Source of the DNA: Streptomyces flavotricini
GTDB taxonomy: Bacteria; Actinomycetota; Actinomycetes; Streptomycetales; Streptomycetaceae
Assembly (NCBI RefSeq): GCF_020639365.1
Contig: NZ_JAINUL010000001.1
Location: 6,139,658-6,203,657, forward strand
Direction of reading: 5' to 3'
DNA length: 64,000 nt
Made by a program: the position numbers and the translations under genes. The notes beneath the pieces are model-generated. The model worked only from the letters and a program-made list of their open reading frames with translations. It was not told the DNA's origin and did not search any database. Below are positions 1 through 8,258 of this stretch, piece after piece (positions within the stretch are counted from its first letter, which is position 1; every line of letters starts with the position of its first letter).

Positions 1-476
1 AGGGCCTCGGCGAGGACGCGGTCCGCGAGATCCGCCGCCTCAAGGCCCGCATGGAATCCGAGCGCCTCCCGCGGGGCGCCGACCCCACGCTCCACACCAA
101 GCTGGGCCGCGGCGGGCTCAGCGACGTCGAGTGGACCGTCCAGCTGATCCAGATGCGGCACGCCTGGGCGGAACCGGGCCTGCGCACCACCCGCACTCGC
201 GAGGCCCTGGCCGCCGCCCACGCGGCCGGCCTGATCCCGACCGAAGAGGCGCAGATCCTGGACGAGGCCTGGGTACTGGCGACCCGGGTCCGCAACGCGG
301 TGATGCTGGTCCGCGGCCGCGCCGGGGACACCTTCCCCTCGGAGGCCCGCGAACTGGGCGCCGTGGGCCGCTACCTGGGCTACCCGGAGGGCACGGCCGG
401 CGAACTGCTCGACGACTACCGCCGCATCACCCGCCGCGCCCGAGCGGTGGTGGACGACCTGTTCTACGGGGCGTAG
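1..476 (+). CDS. glnE: Glutamine synthetase adenylyltransferase/deadenylase, C-terminal part (5' end outside window)
   Basis: The open frame enters the window at base 3 and ends with TAG at 474-476, giving the last 157 residues. It has the conserved block around KLGRGGLSDVEWTVQLIQ (about residues 30-47 of the fragment), the signature of the adenylyl-transferring half of GlnE, followed by the helical tail. GlnE attaches AMP to, or removes it from, a tyrosine of type I glutamine synthetase according to nitrogen status. That substrate, GlnA with Tyr397, is encoded at 53433-54842 in this window. Family assignment is secure. The N-terminal deadenylase half and the start cannot be seen. Confidence 0.93.
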   Translation, partial: GLGEDAVREIRRLKARMESERLPRGADPTLHTKLGRGGLSDVEWTVQLIQMRHAWAEPGLRTTRTREALAAAHAAGLIPTEEAQILDEAWVLATRVRNAVMLVRGRAGDTFPSEARELGAVGRYLGYPEGTAGELLDDYRRITRRARAVVDDLFYGA

Positions 477-488
477 TCCGGCCCGGGG

Positions 489-905
489 CTAGTGCACCGG
501 CGGGTAGTAGGGCTCGGGCTGCGGCTGGCTGGCGCAGGAGTGGTTGTTCCATTCGCGCTGGTAGGCCCTGTCGTACCCGGTCTTGTAGCCGCGGTCCCTG
601 GACTGCTGCACGTCGCTCGGGTTGGGCCACCACAGCGGATAGTTCTTCTGGCGGCACTGCCGACCGTCGTCCGCCCCACGGGCCTCGCCCTGCCTCAGCC
701 CCTCGCAGTAGGCCCGGGCCTTCTGGTTCGTCGAGACGTGCCCCGTGGAATAATCCCAGACCGTGCCGTCCAGCTTGCAGAGGGTCGCGGTCGGTGCGAC
801 GGAGACCTGGCCGGACGGGGGTTGCGCGGCGACGGCTGCCGGTCCGATGGTGAGCGAGGCCGAGAGCGCGAGGCCTGTCAAAGCAAACAGTGGTGAGTAA
901 CGCAT
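489..905 (-). CDS. Small secreted protein with four cysteines
   Basis: The 138-residue product begins at an ATG preceded by GGGGGAGG about seven bases upstream. A longer reading to 929 exists but has no ribosome site. Residues 1-27 form a typical signal peptide: a positive start, a hydrophobic core and an A-x-A cleavage site before QPPSG. The mature part is rich in Tyr, Trp, Arg and Gln and has four cysteines (LCKLDG, YCEGL, QCRQK, SCASQ), enough for two disulfides. It ends in a Pro/Tyr tail. I do not recognise the family. The gene converges on glnE with only 12 bases between stops. Confidence 0.75.
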   Translation of the reverse strand: MRYSPLFALTGLALSASLTIGPAAVAAQPPSGQVSVAPTATLCKLDGTVWDYSTGHVSTNQKARAYCEGLRQGEARGADDGRQCRQKNYPLWWPNPSDVQQSRDRGYKTGYDRAYQREWNNHSCASQPQPEPYYPPVH

Positions 906-956
906 GACGTGCCTCCCCCACCAGTTCACCCCTGTGGGCGCGGCCCCGCCACTCGG

Positions 957-1787
957 CTACGCCGCGTGTGCGTCCGCGGGTGGGCAGTCGCGGCAGCGGC
1001 CCGGGACGGGGGAGCGGAAGGCGCGGTCGCAGCCGTCGCAGGTGCGGAGCGGGTGGATCTCGCGGTCGGGCGGTACGGGGCGTGCCGCGCCGGCGTCGGG
1101 CAGCCGGGGCGGGAGGAGCTCCCGCAGGCGGTGGGCGAGCAGCGCGGCCGGGGAGTGGATGGCCGTCATCGGCAGCGACCGCGTCAGGGCGTCGGCGACG
1201 GCGCTCGGGGTCAGCCCGCGCTCCAGCCACACCGCCGCGGCGGGCGCCAGTCGTACGGTGTCCCGCTCGGACAGCACGAGCCGGGGATCGCGCAGCCGCA
1301 GCCGGGCCAGCAGCTCGCGGGCCTGGAGCTCGGTTTCGGAGACGGTGGCCGGGGCGGGGTCCGCCTCCGGTTCGGGGTCCGGTTCGGGAGCCGGCTTCCG
1401 CTCGGCCGCGGTGGGCTCGGCGCGCCGCTCGCGAGCGGCTGCCGCCATCGCGGGCGGGTTGTTGTACGAGACCGTGCAGGTCACGATCCGGCCGGTGGGG
1501 AGCCGCTCGTGGTAGCGGGCCAGGTAGCCGTGTTCCTCCAGCTCGCGCAGGGTGGCCGCGATGCGGACTTCCCCCTCGGGGAAGCGTTCGGCGAGGGCCT
1601 TGATGGTGACCTTCGCGCCCGGCGGGAGGGACTGGATGTGCGTGGCCAGACCGATCGCGCCCATGCTCAACTCGCGGTGCTGGGCGAGGTGGTTGCCGAT
1701 CTTGACGTAGCCGCGGCGGTGGTCGTGGTTGATGTGCCGGATGCCCGACGAGGCGCGCGAGGGCGCGCTAAACTGCTGGTCAGCCAT
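957..1787 (-). CDS. Winged-helix DNA-binding protein with C-terminal zinc motif
   Basis: The protein has 276 residues. Residues about 25-110 read as a helix-turn-helix/winged-helix domain of the replication-initiator-like type common in Streptomyces (MGAIGLATHIQSLP, then KALAERFPEGEVRIAATLRELEEHGYLAR). A Pro/Glu/Ala-rich linker follows, then a second helical segment. The C-terminus carries CDGCDRAF...CRDC, a four-cysteine zinc site. It starts at ATG 1787; GAAGG lies about 12 bases upstream. It probably regulates transcription, but the target is unknown. It is divergent from the XRE regulator at 2131, with a 343-base gap. Confidence 0.8.
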   Translation of the reverse strand: MADQQFSAPSRASSGIRHINHDHRRGYVKIGNHLAQHRELSMGAIGLATHIQSLPPGAKVTIKALAERFPEGEVRIAATLRELEEHGYLARYHERLPTGRIVTCTVSYNNPPAMAAAARERRAEPTAAERKPAPEPDPEPEADPAPATVSETELQARELLARLRLRDPRLVLSERDTVRLAPAAAVWLERGLTPSAVADALTRSLPMTAIHSPAALLAHRLRELLPPRLPDAGAARPVPPDREIHPLRTCDGCDRAFRSPVPGRCRDCPPADAHAA

Positions 1788-2130
1788 GGAAGGGTCGTTG
1801 CCTTCTCTTGGTCAGGCCCTCGGTCGGGATTGGCGTCCCGTACGAGGGCCGAATTGCGTTTATGGGGTTGTCGGGGGTTAGCGTGCCCGACGGATTGGCA
1901 TATGCGCCAGCCGGGTTGGGGTGATTCACCCGTCCGGGTGAGAGGGGAGGGGGAGGTGAGGAGAGGTCATTTCCCCCGGTTGTTTGTCTTTAGATGTCGA
2001 GCGTCACCGGCTATCGCCCCACCGGAGCGTGGAAACCTCGATCCGGCGAAATCGGACTTTCCGATTCCCGTGCCTCGACGTGTGCATCCGTGCATAGCCT
2101 GAAGGGAGTTGCGGGCCAACGGAGGTGGCA
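1788..2130. other. Divergent intergenic region
   Basis: This 343-base non-coding stretch lies between two divergent regulators. It holds a purine-rich block near 1940-1975 and the dyad at 2050-2066. It is less G+C-rich than the genes around it, as expected for promoters. No convincing small gene was seen. Confidence 0.5.
2050..2066. promoter_or_regulatory. Inverted repeat upstream of XRE regulator
   Basis: AATCGGA-CTT-TCCGATT is a perfect 7-bp dyad with a 3-bp spacer, 65 bases before the start of the XRE gene. The size and place suit an operator, possibly for autoregulation. This is inferred from symmetry and position only. Confidence 0.4.
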
Positions 2131-2979
2131 GTGAGCGCAGAGGGTACCGACGAGTCGAGCTGGGCACTCGACCCGGAGGACGAATCCGGGGCGGTCGTCG
2201 CGGCGGTGGGGCGCCAGTTGAAAATGTGGCGGGAAGCGGCCGGACTTGACCGATCCGCTTTCGCTGAACGGATGGGCTACGGGGCGGACCTGACCCGCAA
2301 GATCGAAAGCGGCATCCGCATTCCGCGCCCGGAGTTCCTGGACAAGGCGGACGCGGTTCTCGGTGCGGGCGGGAAGATCGCCGCGATGAAGGTGGACGTC
2401 GAAAAGGCCCGTTACCCCAAGAAGGTTCGGGATCTTGCCAAGTTGGAATCCCAAGCGGTTGAGCTCGGCGCCTACGGGAACCACAACTTCCACGGACTGC
2501 TGCAGACCGAGGAGTATGCGCGGGCGCTGTACGAGATCCGACGGCCGGCCTTCTCGTCGGACGAAGTGGAGCGCCACGTCTCGGCGCGTATGGCTCGCCA
2601 GCGCATGTTTGAGCGCCAACCTGCCCCTGCGCTGACCTTCGTACTGGAGCAGGTGGTCCTGGAGCGGCGGCTCGGCGGACAGGGCGTGTTGCGCAGGCAG
2701 TTGGAGCATCTGTTGGACATCAGTTCCTTGCGGAATGTCGAGGTTCAGGTGATGCCGACAGCCTGCGAGGACCATGCCGGGATGGGAGGTCAGATCCAGG
2801 TACTGAAGCTGATGGACGGATCGACGGTGGGCTACGTCGAAGCGCAGTTGCTCAGTCGGCTGGTCACTGACGCCAAGGAGATCCAAATCCTCGAACTGCG
2901 GTATGGGATTATCCGTTCGCAGGCTCTCAGCCCACGGGAGTCACGAACGTTCATCGAGAAAGCGCTGGGAGAGACATGA
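2131..2979 (+). CDS. XRE-family regulator with DUF5753 domain
   Basis: The 282-residue protein starts at GTG 2131, five bases after GGAGG. An in-frame GTG at 2125 overlaps that ribosome site and is less likely. Residues about 30-85 form a lambda-repressor-like HTH (MWREAAGLDRSAFAERMGYG...LTRKIESGIRIPRPEFLDK). Residues about 100-275 match the DUF5753 sensor domain, with AYGNHNFHGLLQTEEYARALYE and VQVMPTACEDHAGMGG. Proteins of this kind are abundant in Streptomyces, usually paired with a small DUF397 protein, which here overlaps the stop by four bases (ATGA). They have been linked to development and antibiotic regulation. The target here is unknown. Confidence 0.92.
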   Translation: MSAEGTDESSWALDPEDESGAVVAAVGRQLKMWREAAGLDRSAFAERMGYGADLTRKIESGIRIPRPEFLDKADAVLGAGGKIAAMKVDVEKARYPKKVRDLAKLESQAVELGAYGNHNFHGLLQTEEYARALYEIRRPAFSSDEVERHVSARMARQRMFERQPAPALTFVLEQVVLERRLGGQGVLRRQLEHLLDISSLRNVEVQVMPTACEDHAGMGGQIQVLKLMDGSTVGYVEAQLLSRLVTDAKEIQILELRYGIIRSQALSPRESRTFIEKALGET

Positions 2980-3233
2980 GCATCAAGCCCTCGGGCAGCG
3001 GCCTTTCCGCACTGATGTGGGTCAAGAGCAGCTACAGCGCCAGCGACAGCAACGACTGCGTCGAAGTCGCCTGGACCAAGAGCAGCTACAGCACTGCCGA
3101 CGGGCCCGAGTGCGTCGAGGTCGCCCGTACCCCCGGGACCGTCCTCGTCCGGGACTCCAAGCGGCCCGACGGCGGCCGGCTGGCCGTCGCCCCGGCCGCC
3201 TGGGACGGGTTCGTCACCTACGCCGCCGCGTGA
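2976..3233 (+). CDS. DUF397-domain small protein
   Basis: The 85-residue protein starts in the ATGA overlap with the XRE gene, so the two are very likely translationally coupled. It carries the DUF397 signature twice: WVKSSYSASDSNDCVEVA and WTKSSYSTADGPECVEVA, then VLVRDSKRPDGGRLAV and a final FVTYAA. The doubled first half looks like an internal duplication. DUF397 proteins are the usual partners of XRE-DUF5753 regulators. It is likely cytoplasmic, with no signal or membrane segment. Confidence 0.9.
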   Translation: MSIKPSGSGLSALMWVKSSYSASDSNDCVEVAWTKSSYSTADGPECVEVARTPGTVLVRDSKRPDGGRLAVAPAAWDGFVTYAAA

Positions 3234-4414
3234 GAAGCACGGGTCCGGCCGTCAAGGCCGTCGTCCGCTACCGGCGGCCGGATCCGGAGTGCTGGACGGT
3301 CGTGGTCAGGGCGGCCTGCAACCCCCTCGGCAGCAGCTGGGACGCGGCCAAGGCGGTGGCCCAGGCCGGCCCCGCCGTCTCCGGGCACGCCGACCGGCTG
3401 GCCAGGGCCCTCGCCACGCGGCTCGGGAACGTCGAGGAGCTCGCGGTCGCCCTCGCCGGTACGGGGGACCTCCGCGCGCTGCCCGCCCTCCGGCGCATCG
3501 CGGAGGGCGAAGGGGTCCCGTTCCACGTCCCCTGGGTCTCGCACCTGGCCGCGCTGCCCGCCGCGGAACTGCTCCCGACGATGCGGGCGGTGCTGCGCCG
3601 GGCTCCGGCGAAGTACCACGCGAGCACCGCTGCCCTCGAACTCCTCGCGCTCTGGGGCCCGGCCGCCGCGCCCGCCGTACCCGAGGTGGTCCCGTACCTG
3701 GAGGGCCCGTACGCCTACGGCGCCCTGCGCGCTCTGGGCCGGATCGGCCCGGCGGCGGCGGGAGCGGCGGACCGGCTGGCCGACTTCGCCACCGGCCGCG
3801 CCCCGCGGGCCGCCCGCCACCATCCGCGGCTGGCCGCCTGGGCGCACTGGAGGGCCACCGGCGACCCGGCGCTCGCCCTCGACGTGTGCGGGGCGGCCGT
3901 GCGGTCCGGGACCGCCAGCCACGGCCTGCCCTTCCTCGCCGATCTCGGACCTCTGGCCGCCGCCCACGCGGACACCGTGCGCGGCCTGATGGAATCGCCC
4001 GGCGCCTGGACCCGCGTCGCCGCAGCCCATGCGTACGGGCGGATCACCGGGGACCCGGACCCCGCCGTGCCGGTGCTGCTGGCGGAAATGGACCCGGACT
4101 GGACCGGGAACCCGGCCCTGCCGACCCGGGAAGCCGTCCGCCGCCTCGGGGAGCTCGGCGCCCCGGCCGCCGCCGCGGCGCCCTTGCTGCGCCGGATCCT
4201 GGCGGCGGAGGAGCGGCTGAGCCACCCGTACGAGAGCATCCGGATCCTGGCCGACGAGGCCTACGCCCGCACCCTCGCCGAGGCGTTGGCGCGGATCGGC
4301 GCCAGTGCGGACGGCCCGGCAGCGGCCCCGGAGTTCGTGCCGGAGCCCTCGCCCGAGGCCCGGCGCGGGGTGCTGGGGCGATGGCTGGGCCCGCGCGGAG
4401 CGCGCACCAGCTGA
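3230..4414 (+). CDS. HEAT-repeat protein
   Basis: The 394-residue product starts at GTG 3230, which overlaps the DUF397 stop as GTGA. This makes a third coupled gene after XRE and DUF397. The sequence is an array of alpha-helical HEAT/PBS-like repeats from about residue 60 to 350, for example LRALPALRRIAEGEG, APAVPEVVPYLEGPYAYGALRALGRIG and AVRRLGELGAPAAAAAPLLRRIL. Such folds serve as protein-binding scaffolds. There is no signal peptide or enzyme motif. The coupling suggests that it acts with the regulator pair, but this is inference. The tail is acidic/Pro-rich, then basic. Confidence 0.82.
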   Translation: MRSTGPAVKAVVRYRRPDPECWTVVVRAACNPLGSSWDAAKAVAQAGPAVSGHADRLARALATRLGNVEELAVALAGTGDLRALPALRRIAEGEGVPFHVPWVSHLAALPAAELLPTMRAVLRRAPAKYHASTAALELLALWGPAAAPAVPEVVPYLEGPYAYGALRALGRIGPAAAGAADRLADFATGRAPRAARHHPRLAAWAHWRATGDPALALDVCGAAVRSGTASHGLPFLADLGPLAAAHADTVRGLMESPGAWTRVAAAHAYGRITGDPDPAVPVLLAEMDPDWTGNPALPTREAVRRLGELGAPAAAAAPLLRRILAAEERLSHPYESIRILADEAYARTLAEALARIGASADGPAAAPEFVPEPSPEARRGVLGRWLGPRGARTS

Positions 4415-4493
4415 CCGCTCCCGTACGCGCCCCGCACGGTGCGGGCGTATGCCGCGAACGCGGCACCCACCCGCCGGCCTCGCGCCGCAGGCC

Positions 4494-5099
4494 TCAGGCC
4501 GCTTCGCCCCGCAGGGAGCGGGCGTACGTCAGGAACGCGGCCAGGCCCAGGTCGAAGGCGGCGTCCGCGCGGCCCGGGCCGACGGCCGTCAGGGCGTCCG
4601 CGAGCAGCGGCGTGTCCGGTGACGGCTCCCACATGGCCTCGGGGGCGGTCAGGTCCAGCGCCGAGCCCAGCACCAGGTTCTCCAGCGCCGTCAACAGCGG
4701 CATCACCCCGTCGCGGGTGAACCCCGCCGCCAGCAGCATGCCGACCGCGCGTTCGTACTGCGCCAGCACCCTCGGGGCCCGCACCGGCGTGGTCATCAGC
4801 AGCGGGATGGCCCGCGGCGAGGCCGCGAAGGCGGCCCGGTACGAGCGCGCCCAGGCCTCCAGGGCCCGGTCCCACGGCTCCAGGTCCAGCGTCTCGCCCG
4901 CGATCCGGTCGCACACGAGCTCCCGCACCAGCTCCACCACCCCCGCCCGGCCGTCCACGTGGTGGTACACCGACCCGGTCTGCACGCCGAGCGCCCGGGC
5001 GATCTGCGGAACGCTGAACTCGCCTTGCTCCGCGACCAGTTGCAGGGCGGTCGCGGCGATCCGCTCCCGGTCGAGGAGGGGGGTGCGCGGCCGTGCCAT
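4494..5099 (-). CDS. TetR-family repressor
   Basis: The 201-residue protein starts at ATG 5099, with GGGAG about eight bases upstream. A longer reading to 5135 lacks a site. Residues about 8-55 are the TetR HTH (RERIAATALQLVAEQG, PQIARALGVQTGSVYHHVDGR), close to the tetracycline-repressor C-terminal type. It faces the APC permease/amidohydrolase pair, with a perfect dyad between them (5157-5177). The simplest reading is a repressor of itself and of those two genes, lifted by their substrate or a product. Confidence 0.9.
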   Translation of the reverse strand: MARPRTPLLDRERIAATALQLVAEQGEFSVPQIARALGVQTGSVYHHVDGRAGVVELVRELVCDRIAGETLDLEPWDRALEAWARSYRAAFAASPRAIPLLMTTPVRAPRVLAQYERAVGMLLAAGFTRDGVMPLLTALENLVLGSALDLTAPEAMWEPSPDTPLLADALTAVGPGRADAAFDLGLAAFLTYARSLRGEAA

Positions 5100-5156
5100 C
5101 GGTTTCTCCCACCGTGAGGTCTTCCCGTACGCCAAAACCGGAGGCTACATTGCCGC

Positions 5157-5177
5157 AAACCTAAAGCCTTTAGGTTT
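5157..5177. promoter_or_regulatory. 21-bp perfect dyad, likely TetR operator
   Basis: AAACCTAAA-GCC-TTTAGGTTT has 9-bp arms with no mismatch and is A+T-rich in a G+C-rich setting. It lies between the divergent TetR gene (start 5099) and the permease gene (start 5205). Length, symmetry and site fit a TetR operator covering both promoters. Binding is inferred. Confidence 0.7.
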
Positions 5178-5204
5178 TGGTCTCCCCGAAGGGTGCACTG
5201 CCGC

Positions 5205-6746
5205 ATGCCCGAAACGCCGGAACCGCCGACCGACAGACCCGCCCTGCGCCGCGCGGCGCTCGGCACCGCCGACATCTCCTTCTTCGTCGTCTCCGCCGCC
5301 GCCCCCCTCACCGTCATGGCCGGGGTGGCCCCCGTCGCGATCCTGCTCGGCGGGATCGGCGCCCCCGCCGGATACCTCCTCGCCGGGCTCACCCTCGCCG
5401 TCTTCGCCGTCGGGTTCACCACCATGAGCCGCCACGTCCGCAGCGGCGGCGCCTTCTACGCGTACATCACCCGCGGCCTCGGCAAGCGCGTCGGCATCGG
5501 CGCCGCCCTGCTCGCCCTCGTCGGCTACAACGGCATGGAGATCGGGGTCTACGGCCTCCTCGGCACCACCACCGCCGACACCGCCCACGCCCTCGGCGGC
5601 CTCGACGTCCCCTGGCTCCCCGTCTCCCTCGCCGGCCTCGCCCTCATCTGGTACGGCGGCTTCCGCTCCATCGACTTCGGCGCCAAGCTGCTCGGCGTCC
5701 TGCTCGTCGCCGAGACCGGGATACTCGTCCTGCTCGCCGCCGGAGTCCTCCTCAAGGGCGGCGCCCACGGACTCTCCATCGGCTCCTTCGCCCCCGGTGC
5801 GGTCCTCGTCCCCGGCACCGCCGCCGTCCTGGCCTTCGCCTTCGCCGCGTTCACCGGCTTCGAGTCCACCGTCATCTACCGCCGCGAGGCCCGCGACCCC
5901 GACCGGACCATCCCGCGCGCCACCTACATCGCCGTCGCCTTCCTCGGCCTCTTCTACGCCTTCATCGTCTGGACCGTCATCCAGGCCTTCGGCGCCGAGG
6001 AGGTCATGGCGGCCGCCGCCGCGGACCCCGGCGGCCTGTTCTTCGCGGCGATCACCACGTACGTCGGCCCCTGGGCGGCCGACCTCATGCACCTGTTCAT
6101 CGTCACCAGCGTCATCGCCTCCCTCCTGGCCTTCCACAACGCCATCAACCGCTACGCGCTCGCCCTCGCCGAGGAGGGCGTCCTGCCCGCGGCCCTCGGC
6201 AGGGTCCACCCGCGCCACCGCTCCCCGTACCTCGCCGGGCTCGCCCAGACCGCCCTCGGTGCGGTGATCGTCCTCGCCTTCGCGCTGGCCGGGGCCGACC
6301 CGTACCAGCAGCTGCTGCTCTGGGTGAACACGCCCGGCATGATCGGGCTCATGGCGCTGATGCTGCTCGCCGCGATCGCCGTACCCGTCTACTTCCGGGG
6401 CACCGCGCACACCGAGGGCCCCTGGCGGACCCTGGTCGCGCCCCTGGCCGCCGCCGTGCTGCTGGCCGTCGCGATCTGCCTCGTCGTCTCCCGGGTGGGC
6501 CTGTTCACCATGGCCTCCACCACCGTGAACACCGTCCTCGTCGCCCTCGTCCCCGCAGTGTTCCTGGCCGGGCTCGCGCTCGCGCAGCACCTGAAGACCC
6601 GCCGCAGCGAGACCTACGCCCGGTTCGCCGCCGAGCCCGCAACCGACGTACCCGAAGGAGAACAGCCGTGCCCGCTGCCGACACCGTCCTCACCGGAGCC
6701 CGCGTCCGCACCCTCGACCCCGGCCGCCCCGAGGCCCGCGCGGTAG
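5205..6746 (+). CDS. APC-superfamily amino acid/amine permease
   Basis: The 513-residue protein starts at ATG 5205, with GAAGGG about nine bases upstream. GTG 5193 would leave no room for a ribosome site. It has about 12 membrane segments and the APC N-terminal pattern (ISFFVVSAAAPLTVMAGVAPVAI), the conserved FAAFTGFESTVIYRREARDPDRTIPRA region after helix 5-6, and HNAINRYALALAEEGVLP. It likely imports an amino acid, amine or similar compound. The last 26 residues are Pro/Ala/Ser-rich and overlap the start of the amidohydrolase by 79 bases. The two genes probably form one unit under the neighbouring TetR. Confidence 0.9.
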   Translation: MPETPEPPTDRPALRRAALGTADISFFVVSAAAPLTVMAGVAPVAILLGGIGAPAGYLLAGLTLAVFAVGFTTMSRHVRSGGAFYAYITRGLGKRVGIGAALLALVGYNGMEIGVYGLLGTTTADTAHALGGLDVPWLPVSLAGLALIWYGGFRSIDFGAKLLGVLLVAETGILVLLAAGVLLKGGAHGLSIGSFAPGAVLVPGTAAVLAFAFAAFTGFESTVIYRREARDPDRTIPRATYIAVAFLGLFYAFIVWTVIQAFGAEEVMAAAAADPGGLFFAAITTYVGPWAADLMHLFIVTSVIASLLAFHNAINRYALALAEEGVLPAALGRVHPRHRSPYLAGLAQTALGAVIVLAFALAGADPYQQLLLWVNTPGMIGLMALMLLAAIAVPVYFRGTAHTEGPWRTLVAPLAAAVLLAVAICLVVSRVGLFTMASTTVNTVLVALVPAVFLAGLALAQHLKTRRSETYARFAAEPATDVPEGEQPCPLPTPSSPEPASAPSTPAAPRPAR

Positions 6747-8248
6747 CCGTCCGCGGCGGCGAGATCCTCGCCGTCGGCGACGTGGCCGACGTGCGCGACT
6801 GGCGCGGCCCCGCCACCGAGGTGGTCGACCTCGGCGGCGCGACCCTCACCCCCGGCCTGACCGACGCCCACAGCCACCCCGTCTGGGGCATCGAGATGGC
6901 CACCGGGACCGACCTCTCGGCCGTCCGCGACCTCGACCAGCTCCGGGCCGCCCTGCGCACCGCCCCGCGCCCGGCCGGCTGGGTCCTCGGCCACGGCCTC
7001 GACCACAACGCCTTCGGCGGCCGCCCCGTGGACACGGCACTGATCGAGGAGGCCCTGGCCGGCGCCCCCGCCTTCCTGCGCCTGTACGACGGCCACTCCG
7101 CCCTCGCCTCCGGCGCGGCCCTGGCCGCCGCGGGCATCACCGGCCCGCGCACCTTCGACCAGCGCTCGGAGATCGTCTGCGGTCCGGACGGCCGCCCCAC
7201 CGGCCACCTCATCGAGCACGCGGCGATGGCCCTGGTCAGCGCCCTCGCCCCGAAGCCCCCGGCCGCCGAGCGGCGCACCCGGCTCACCGCCCTGCTCGGG
7301 GAGATGGCCGCCACCGGCCTCACCGGGGCCCACGTCATGGATCTGGGCGACGGTGACGTACCGGCCCTGCTCGCCGGCATCGAGTACGAGGACGACCTGC
7401 CGCTGCGGCTGAACCTGGCGCCCTGGTGCATGCCGGGCACCACGCCCGAGGAGCTGGCGGAGCTCATCGCACTCCAGGGCGTGCACGGCCGCCACTGGCA
7501 GGTCGGCGGGGTCAAGTTCTTCATGGACGGCACCGTCGAGGGCGGCACCGCCTGGCTGGAGCACGCCGACTGCCACGGCCGGGGCACCGACGCCTTCTGG
7601 CCCGATCCCCAGGCGTACTCGGCGGCCGTACGGACCCTCGACGCGGCCGGGGTGCGCACCGCGACCCACGCCATCGGCGACGCGGCGGTCCGCCACGTCC
7701 TGGACACGGTGGCCTCGCTGGGCGCCCAGGCCCGGACGCGGCACCGGATCGAGCACATCGAGACCGTCCCCGACGACCAGCTGAAGCGCTTCGCGGAGCT
7801 CGGGGTGATCGCCTCGATGCAGCCGCCGCACACCGCCTACACCCGGGCCGACCACAGCGACGAGTGGTCGAAGCGGCTGGGCCCGGACCGGGCGGGAAGG
7901 GCCTGGCGCTGCCGGGACCTGCGCGACGCGGGGGCCGTGCTGGCGTTGGGCTCGGACTGGCCCATCGCCCACCACGACGCCCGCAGGGTCCTGGCCGTCG
8001 CCCGCAGCCCGCTGGGCGCGGCCGCCGCGGGGCCCGCCCTGACCGGGTTGATGGCACTGGAGGGCATGACCTCGCACGCGGCGCTCGCGGCGGGGGAGCA
8101 GCGGGTGGCCGGCCGGATCGCGGCCGGCTTCCGGGCGGACCTGACGGCCTTCGTCCTCGACCCCGTGGAGACCGCCCCGGACGAGCTGGCGCAGGCCCCG
8201 ATCCGGCTCACGATGTCGGGCGGCCGGATCACGTACGGGGAGGTCTGA
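6668..8248 (+). CDS. Amidohydrolase (YtcJ-like, amidohydrolase 3 family)
   Basis: The 526-residue protein starts at GTG 6668 after GAAGGAG. It shows the amidohydrolase plan: an N-terminal beta segment (TVLTGARVRTLDPGRPEARAVAV), the first metal pair in LTDAHSHPVW, VGGVKFFMDGTVEGGTAWLEH, the later histidines in ATHAIGDAAV and RHRIEHIE, and a terminal ALGSDWPIAHHD. Family members hydrolyse C-N bonds of amides or cyclic amides; the substrate is not readable here. Pairing with an APC permease and a TetR suggests a small import-and-degrade module. Confidence 0.9.
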   Translation: MPAADTVLTGARVRTLDPGRPEARAVAVRGGEILAVGDVADVRDWRGPATEVVDLGGATLTPGLTDAHSHPVWGIEMATGTDLSAVRDLDQLRAALRTAPRPAGWVLGHGLDHNAFGGRPVDTALIEEALAGAPAFLRLYDGHSALASGAALAAAGITGPRTFDQRSEIVCGPDGRPTGHLIEHAAMALVSALAPKPPAAERRTRLTALLGEMAATGLTGAHVMDLGDGDVPALLAGIEYEDDLPLRLNLAPWCMPGTTPEELAELIALQGVHGRHWQVGGVKFFMDGTVEGGTAWLEHADCHGRGTDAFWPDPQAYSAAVRTLDAAGVRTATHAIGDAAVRHVLDTVASLGAQARTRHRIEHIETVPDDQLKRFAELGVIASMQPPHTAYTRADHSDEWSKRLGPDRAGRAWRCRDLRDAGAVLALGSDWPIAHHDARRVLAVARSPLGAAAAGPALTGLMALEGMTSHAALAAGEQRVAGRIAAGFRADLTAFVLDPVETAPDELAQAPIRLTMSGGRITYGEV

Positions 8249-8258
8249 ACGACGACCT

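Noticed and set aside
131..853. A long Arg/Pro/Gly-rich open frame on the plus strand
   Set aside because: It is an out-of-frame shadow of glnE and of the opposite-strand secreted-protein gene. Composition is that of random high-G+C frames, and no ribosome site or domain is seen.
5145..6590. A Gly/Glu-rich minus-strand frame opposite the permease
   Set aside because: The highly repetitive acidic sequence is the antisense of Leu/Ala/Val codons of a membrane protein. No start signal is present.
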